A stretch of 64,000 bases of DNA, taken from Nematostella vectensis. Lineage: Eukaryota > Cnidaria > Anthozoa > Actiniaria > Edwardsiidae. Below the pieces are notes generated by a model. The model ran no database searches, was not told the origin of the DNA, and saw only the letters and a list, made by a program, of their open reading frames with translations. The translations under genes were made by a program, and so were the position numbers. Below are positions 57,862 through 64,000 of the stretch, piece by piece (position 1 is the stretch's first letter; the number at the start of each line of letters is the position of its first letter). The DNA lies in the NCBI RefSeq assembly GCF_932526225.1, contig NC_064039.1, positions 8,493,459 through 8,557,458 on the forward strand, written 5' to 3'.

Positions 57862-59043
57862 TTTGGAAGCTTGTGCAATTGCAAAAGATGGGAATTCTAT
57901 AAGGAAGTTTCGTGCAAACACAATAAATTCCCTCTAGTTGGCACACGACCTAAAAGACACCAAAGTCGCACTTTAGCGGGTCTCATGATAGGATCTCGTG
58001 ACTACTCGCCTCATTATCTCGACCAATCAGAGAGAAGATACCAACAAGAGAGCCCGAATGACGTCATTTATGCAAAGCTGCTAAAGCGCTACGTTTGACT
58101 GCACGTACTGTAAAAGTAAAATTACTTTGCCATATTGAAGCCGAAGGTGAACCACATTCAACCTTTTAATTATATCTGATTAAAAAAAAAAAAACAAGAG
58201 AAAAAAAATGGAATGTTTTGGGCTTTTTTATAGAGATATATAAATGTATTTTTGAATAATCATTGTGTTGTGTTTATTGGGTGTTTATTCTATTCATCGC
58301 TGTTAGTTATGACTATTTCAAGAGAAGTAAAAAAGTAATGTATTTGCTTTGCTTTAGCTGAGGGGAAAATATCCTAATACTTTAATTTCAGGCGAAAAAC
58401 AAGCAAAATGTTATGTGGGCTTCTTTAGGAAGCATGGTCGATACATGTTCGGTACAATGCGAATCCAAGTCAATACTAATTCGGCAAGTTGTCGTGTAAA
58501 TATACACACAAAGCGAGAAGGGCGGCCGGTAATGCGGACGACAGGACAAAACATTAGAGAAAACCCTTCGAATTGAAAGGCGTTCAAAACTATAAGGTAA
58601 TCGAATGTTCTGCTGTAAAATATACATTAATCTGGATTGGGAATGATAGTTAAAAAGGGATTTCTCTTGCTTATAGACAGTTTTTGCTTGTGTGCCTTTT
58701 ATGCCGAATTGCCAGTTAGATATGGCCGAATTTTGGCCAGCAACGCGCTTCACCATAGATCGGACGAATCGGAATTTGAGGATTGTTTCGTTGTACATAC
58801 ACCCAGCAGGTTCACCACAATTTTATTGAGATACCGAAAAATATTAATCAATCGAGTTTTTATTCAAGTTTTCCGTGCAAGTGGTCCATATTCTTGGCCG
58901 CAAATTCGCTTTTTTTGTTTTACTTGATATGTTTCCTTTGTTCTCGCAACCAGCTGCTGTCACGACGCGAAATAACGAATGATGTCTCCTTTCTCTCAGG
59001 TTAAAGGGGCTGAAAAATACTATCGAACTCGGAGGATTAGGGT
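57862..59043. promoter_or_regulatory. Divergent promoter region between AKT1S1 and the psq/DDE gene
   Basis: About 1.2 kb separates two divergent start codons. CCAAT at 58023-58027 and a perfect CRE (TGACGTCA) at 58059-58066 lie about 160-205 bp upstream of the AKT1S1 ATG. On the other side, TTTCTCTCAG at 58990-58999 could be a 3' splice site for a leader intron of the + strand gene. The short ORFs here show no motif. Confidence 0.5.
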
Positions 59044-62000
59044 ATGGAAGTAAATTTATGCCCTTCGTACAGTTTTGGACAAGCTTCGTGCAGTATTGAC
59101 AGCGAGATCGAGAGCGCGTTCAACCGAGAGGAAACCTTAGAAGTCGTGGAACTCGGGCTAGACCAGTGTGTGGCGGTGGTTTGTTGTGAGGATGGAGAAA
59201 CGGAATACACTACGGTTACTTCAGAAATCAAAAGCAATTTTCCACAGAGAACTGATAATAGAGAATCGTCATTGACACAGTATGACAGTCCAAAAATAGA
59301 CGAGGATTCTAAATCAGAAAGCCCGCCCAAAAGGGATCATCAACAATCACCATCAACAATGTCAATAAAAAAATTCAAGCTATGGTCAGAAGAACAAATG
59401 AGAATGGCGATTGAACATGTTCTGAATGGGATGAAAATTCGGGCAGCTGCTGAAAAATTTAAGGTTCCTAGATCTACCCTTGGTGATAGACTTTTGATGG
59501 CAAAATATGGTTGTCGCAAATTAGGGGTAAAGCGATACACTCAACAACACAAACCTGGCCTGGGAGTGGAAGAAGATAAATATGATGGAAATATCGAAAG
59601 GACATCAGCTTCTGTTGAACAAACTTTGACAAATGAACCGTTACTTGTACCAAAGCAATCATTTTTTAGTAATGGTTCCATTGACTCACCGCTACAAACT
59701 TCTAAGAACACTGGTGATGATAGAACTAGCACCCCTAATGATCCAGAAACATCGTCGTCTGGCCCAAACAAGCCTCACCTAATAAAACTTATACATGAAA
59801 CATCTTTAATGCCTCTTCAGCAATCTGATGCTAGTTGCTTGGAAAGAAATGTAAAGGCGCCAATAACTGTTGACAATCTGATGAAAAGAAAGGCCCAAGA
59901 GGTAAATGACTCTCCTGATGTACCTAAGAGAATAAGGTTGTGGAAGGGGGATGATATGAAGGCAGCAATTCATGCAGTAACTAAAAATGGTATGGCTGTA
60001 AGAACAGCTGCAAAGGCCTATGGCATTCCTAGGACTACTCTGAAGCAATATATTTGCAAGGACAAACAAGAATCACAGTCTGCCTTGACTTTGAAAAAAT
60101 GGTCAGAGGAGAAAATGGAACAAGCTCTTGTGGCAATAAAAACAGAGGATATGCCCATCAGGGTGGCAGCAAGGAAATTTCAGATCCCTAAAAGCACTCT
60201 CTATGACAGAGTGAACAGGGGCGATGAAAGCATCGACCAAAAAATTGTGGGTGTAAAACTTGAGCATGAAGATGAAGAATTAAGAAGTAATAATAAAAGT
60301 GCCAAACTGGTAGCTAACAACAGTGAAAACAATATGGAAAAGGAAAATATAAACATGCATTCCTCTGCCATTGATTCTAAAATCAGTGAGAAGGTCAAAG
60401 ACTACATTAGTGATGAAAGCTTGACAGACTTGGATAATTCACAGAACAAAAGTTCCGTCACTGTCCATGGAGATCTGAACATGTCTGACAATTTACTGGC
60501 TGTGAGCCCACCCCCTAGCAAAGAAGCAGAACCTAAAAGTGTACATGGTGAACAACTTTCAGACAATTTTATGGAAGGCTCATTGGGTGATGACAGTCAT
60601 AAGACTGTTAAGGAAAAGTGTCCAAATTATATAACCCCAGCACAGCATTCCAAGAATGATAATCATTCTCCATCGTTTGGCACTTCCTCTGCTGCAATCT
60701 GCAATCTTCAAGGTTCAATAACTGCTGACAGTCCATGCTCATTATCTGCACCTTCCCTTCCACTAGTACACAATGAGTTACCAGTCATTAGTAGTGTGTT
60801 TTCACTAAGTAAGCTTAACATGCACAAAGAGCCTGGGAATGAACCAGCTGAAAACAAAGATTTCATACAGTTAACTTTCAAGGGGGAGAGAAAGAGGTGG
60901 ACTGAGTTCTCAATGCAGAAGGCAGTGAATGAAGTACTGAATGGGTCTTGTATCCGTGTTGCAGCCTCTAAATATGGTGTGCCAAGGTCAACCTTAGGTG
61001 ACCGCGTTTTAACAACACGTAGAAACAAGTGCTTGCCAAAGAAAAAAGTGAATATAAAAGCAGTTGTAATTAAGGAGGAACCAAATCCATCTAAAATAGA
61101 AAGCACCAATCAGTTGGGAGGTAGAATGTCAAGTGAAGCATCTTGTGATAAATCCTCCCCAGGAGAGCACACTGGCAATAAGAGTCCTGACCTGACAAGC
61201 CACACTATATGCTCACCATGTGAGTTTAATGATGACAAGAGAGGTGCTATGACCGGTAACTCTACATGCTTTACAGATGGGTATAATGGTGACAAGTGTA
61301 AAGACGCAACAAGTGACTCATCATGTTCTTGGGATTCAGGGAACAATACTTGCTTCCAAGAAGAAAGTAGAAAATCAGGCCAGCTCAAGAAAAAGCTGAA
61401 AAAATGGTCAGAGGAAAACATGGAAAGAGCCATTGATGCAGTTGAACGTGGGATGCCAGTGAGGCTTGCTTCAAAACAGTTTCATATTCCTAGGACAACA
61501 CTTACATGTAGACGGCTCAGACGAGAGAACCGTAAAGTTCTAGGTCCATCCCCACACCTCACAAGAGAAGATGAAGATCGACTAATCAGCTTTATCAATC
61601 ACTGTGTTAGCTTTGGATTCAAGAATTATAACAAAGTGACTAGGATGCTGGCAGGGGAAGCCGCTTACTGGTACGGTACTTGGAATCTAACTCTAAATGG
61701 CCTTCCCTCTGAGGAGTGGTGGGATGCGTTTTGTCACAAAAACAAACACAGCTTACAGAAAGCAGTACTGGCAAAGTCTCCTGTTGATCCCTCTCAAACA
61801 GAGATTGACATGTGCATTAACTCATTTTTCAACAAATTTCATACAGTGCTAGAAGGTAGTGAGTTTCACAAAACTTCGCTTGTTGACTGTGCAGAACACA
61901 TCTTCACTGTCTGTGAATCCAAGTTTGATGTTCATCTGATGTGTGCAGGGAGCTCAGACAATTTTGTTCCAAAGCTCCCTAGCTGTGACAGATTTGTCTC

Positions 62001-62517
62001 TACCATTTGCTGCGTGAGTGCTTCTGGTACCAGTATGCCACCCATGTTTATATACCATAGTGTTGATGGAAAACAAGCTATGAACGCTAAGGGGCCAGCC
62101 GGCTCCATTCACTTTGATCACAAGGTTTATGATTTCTCAAGGCAAGGAATTGACTTTTACTTTCCATGGTTTAAAGATATTTTCCTGAAGAATGCACCAA
62201 ATGTCAGACCTCTAGTCCTCTTAGTTGATCCAAACATGGCATTTATCACACCAGAGCTTATCAAGCTTGCGCATGAGAACAGGGTCATCCTTCTTTGCCT
62301 TCCAGAGCTGTTCACTCACATTGTACAACCCATAAGCCTTACCGTCCTCCCAGCCCTAAGAGGAGGGTTCCTGTTTTCACCCTCGTGTCCCAAAGATGTG
62401 ACCTTTGGTAATTTCTCAGAGTGTTTCAGTTCTGCATGGTCCTTCAGTGTGAACTCTTCTCTCATAAAGGAAGGGTTCAAACAAGCAGGAATTTGTCCTT
62501 ACAAGAAAAAGAAATAA
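59044..62517 (+). CDS. Pogo/Tigger transposase-derived protein with five psq-type HTH domains
   Basis: Single uninterrupted 1157-codon ORF. An in-frame TAG six bases upstream fixes ATG 59044 as the start. Five pipsqueak-type HTH units share the frame W-x5-M-x-A-I...G-M-x-I-R-x-A-A-x-x-F-x-I-P-R-S/T-T-L: about residues 108-155 (KLWSEEQMRMAIEHV), 296-340 (RLWKGDDMKAAIHAV), 351-392 (KKWSEEKMEQALVAI), 616-658 (KRWTEFSMQKAVNEV) and 786-830 (KKWSEENMERAIDAV). A CENP-B/Tc5-type HTH follows (about 838-910, LPSEEWWDAFCHK), then a DDE_1-like domain (about 930-1130). Catalytic motifs are altered: the usual N-x-D-E-T is LVDCAEH, the D-x-H-x-S-H region is LLVDPNMAFI, and QPLD is QPIS. Acidic Ser-rich linkers with VKxE sumoylation-like sites (VGVKLEHE, VVIKEEP) separate the HTHs. 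Intact length with degraded catalysis suggests a domesticated nuclear DNA-binding protein, not an active transposon. No TIRs were seen at its borders. Confidence 0.85.
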   Translation: MEVNLCPSYSFGQASCSIDSEIESAFNREETLEVVELGLDQCVAVVCCEDGETEYTTVTSEIKSNFPQRTDNRESSLTQYDSPKIDEDSKSESPPKRDHQQSPSTMSIKKFKLWSEEQMRMAIEHVLNGMKIRAAAEKFKVPRSTLGDRLLMAKYGCRKLGVKRYTQQHKPGLGVEEDKYDGNIERTSASVEQTLTNEPLLVPKQSFFSNGSIDSPLQTSKNTGDDRTSTPNDPETSSSGPNKPHLIKLIHETSLMPLQQSDASCLERNVKAPITVDNLMKRKAQEVNDSPDVPKRIRLWKGDDMKAAIHAVTKNGMAVRTAAKAYGIPRTTLKQYICKDKQESQSALTLKKWSEEKMEQALVAIKTEDMPIRVAARKFQIPKSTLYDRVNRGDESIDQKIVGVKLEHEDEELRSNNKSAKLVANNSENNMEKENINMHSSAIDSKISEKVKDYISDESLTDLDNSQNKSSVTVHGDLNMSDNLLAVSPPPSKEAEPKSVHGEQLSDNFMEGSLGDDSHKTVKEKCPNYITPAQHSKNDNHSPSFGTSSAAICNLQGSITADSPCSLSAPSLPLVHNELPVISSVFSLSKLNMHKEPGNEPAENKDFIQLTFKGERKRWTEFSMQKAVNEVLNGSCIRVAASKYGVPRSTLGDRVLTTRRNKCLPKKKVNIKAVVIKEEPNPSKIESTNQLGGRMSSEASCDKSSPGEHTGNKSPDLTSHTICSPCEFNDDKRGAMTGNSTCFTDGYNGDKCKDATSDSSCSWDSGNNTCFQEESRKSGQLKKKLKKWSEENMERAIDAVERGMPVRLASKQFHIPRTTLTCRRLRRENRKVLGPSPHLTREDEDRLISFINHCVSFGFKNYNKVTRMLAGEAAYWYGTWNLTLNGLPSEEWWDAFCHKNKHSLQKAVLAKSPVDPSQTEIDMCINSFFNKFHTVLEGSEFHKTSLVDCAEHIFTVCESKFDVHLMCAGSSDNFVPKLPSCDRFVSTICCVSASGTSMPPMFIYHSVDGKQAMNAKGPAGSIHFDHKVYDFSRQGIDFYFPWFKDIFLKNAPNVRPLVLLVDPNMAFITPELIKLAHENRVILLCLPELFTHIVQPISLTVLPALRGGFLFSPSCPKDVTFGNFSECFSSAWSFSVNSSLIKEGFKQAGICPYKKKK

Positions 62518-64000
62518 GTTTTAAGCTTTCTCTTAACAACTGTACTGTAGATAGGATTTCAGCATGAGTTCACAGTGATTGAACAAGTCATTCTTACCCA
62601 GACAAGTGCATGTGGAACAATGGCCCATAGATATCAGCAGGAGTGGGGTGAGGGTGGGGGGGGGGGGGGGGGGAAGGGGGTCATTTTCTTTAGTGGACAA
62701 TTGTAAGGAAACAGATTATCTCTCCTGGGTATGTTCCTTAGAAATCACTGCTGATCTGGATCTTCTTAATTCTATTGTTATTTATATTTATTTTACTAGA
62801 TAGACAAGTAGGATTGACTGCCATAGAAACATATTAAAATCTAGAATCTGTAAAACCTGTTATCTGCTTAATTAGATGTCAATGTTCCTTATATTAAAGT
62901 CTTGATTACCAGCTGTTTCTCTAAGTTCACAGTACGTGCCCTCTCTCAGGATCGTATGACAACAATGCCTGATGTTGGCTGGAAATGGCCAAAATCTTGA
63001 AATCTTGTATTTTTGGTATGAGGGATCTTGTTCTTTCCTTCTTTGCCTCCGAAAGAGAGTTCTTTGGGAGAACCCACAAAAACCAATGGCTTTTCAAGCA
63101 TTTGTAATAATTTTTATCAAACAGTACAGCACAAAGATTTAAGTTATATTGCTTAGTGTATAGCGTAAATACAAACTTGGTCAGTTTGAGAGAAAACATT
63201 TGCAATGTCAATCCACCAGGGTACACTATATCCTTATATGTAAATACATTCTGATATGGGTCATGTTACAAAATAATTATTTTTTTTAATTATTGATTTA
63301 AAGAGTTTAAATAATGATAGTTATATATATATATTTACTAAAGCAAATTGTATTTAAAATAGTAGATAGTGTGACAACAATAAAAGTGTTGAATCTGGTA
63401 CTTGTTCTCCTTCTGACTTATCCCTTTGAGTGGTTTTCATAAACCTGTGAAACAAAGTGTAATACTCTAAGTGTATAGTCAACCAGCATGAAAGAGGGTA
63501 AAGACTGTATTGTACTTGTTTTAAATGAGTTGAAGTATTTTTCATTGGTTCATTAAAATTTCTTAATTAATGAGGAATATGTTCAAGGTGTTTTCTCATT
63601 TCAACTTGGTGCATACCACCCAGGAATTGCAGAGGGGGGTGCAGTCATTGGTATCATATGGAATAGGAATATTCAGTAAGAAATTACCCACGTTTCGTAA
63701 GCATAGGGGGCTCACGCTCATGCAAGGAAGATTAACCACATCCTACCACCTCCCTGTTGTCTTTTGTATTATCCACCTGACAAAATCAACTCCCAAAATT
63801 ATTTTTCATGGTGTTACTGACATCCCAAAAAGCGTGTTACTGTACACAGCCAAAAAAAAAAAATGATTGGTCAAGGTATTGTAATTGCATACAGACTACT
63901 CCATTTTCCCAGACGTTTTTGATTGCTTCCCGGTTAGGTCATGAAACTAGGTCATGGGCTTCCTGTGTTAAGACTAGCGGTCGTCCCCTTAAGGAAGAAG
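62518..64000. other. 3' flank of the psq/DDE gene; no gene recognised
   Basis: AT-rich sequence with a poly-G tract at 62655-62674. The ORFs at 62927-63226 (-) and 63570-63866 (+) have no motif. The psq/DDE gene's 3' UTR is presumably in the first part. Confidence 0.5.

Overview
The window looks like nuclear DNA of an intron-rich, AT-rich metazoan, most likely an anthozoan cnidarian such as a sea anemone. The evidence is animal gene families with canonical GT-AG introns, a Not-class homeobox gene, very short exons in kilobase-scale introns, and many tRNA-derived, hAT-like and Tc1-like short elements. Species assignment is inference; there are no bacterial-style operons, rRNA genes or functional tRNA genes.

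Layout. 1-1906: no gene seen. 1907-4810 (+): two-exon Not-class homeobox gene with an eh1 repressor motif. 4811-13080: intergenic, with a MITE, a large purine-rich G-run minisatellite and smaller repeats. 13351-25171 (+): an eight-exon smoothelin-like gene with a C-terminal calponin-homology (CH) domain; its introns hold foldbacks, a SINE, MITEs and minisatellites. 30118-32850 (+): a four-exon tandem copy of the 3' half of that gene, with identical exon lengths and phases over the CH domain. 34562-50773 (-): a twelve-exon ADAR RNA adenosine deaminase with five dsRNA-binding domains and a complete catalytic domain. 52047-57861 (-): an eight-exon AKT1S1/PRAS40 orthologue (mTORC1 inhibitor and Akt substrate) that keeps a TOS-like motif and the Akt site. 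59044-62517 (+): one intronless 1157-codon ORF with five pipsqueak-type HTH domains, a CENP-B-type HTH and a degenerate pogo/Tigger DDE domain, which looks like a domesticated transposase. It lies divergently to AKT1S1 across about 1.2 kb. 62518-64000: no gene seen.

The most unusual structural signal is that several intronic tandem arrays are copies of an exon/intron boundary. The 5' splice sites of ADAR exon 11, ADAR exon 8, smoothelin-like 1 exon 6 and smoothelin-like 2 exon B each open into an array whose unit carries the exon end plus the start of the intron, leaving rows of intact or decayed decoy donors. Other arrays run directly into 3' splice sites. The ADAR gene also carries several long inverted repeats in its own introns, which would form dsRNA in its own pre-mRNA.

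All exon models were read by eye from splice consensus, phase continuity and remembered family sequence; no search or alignment was run.
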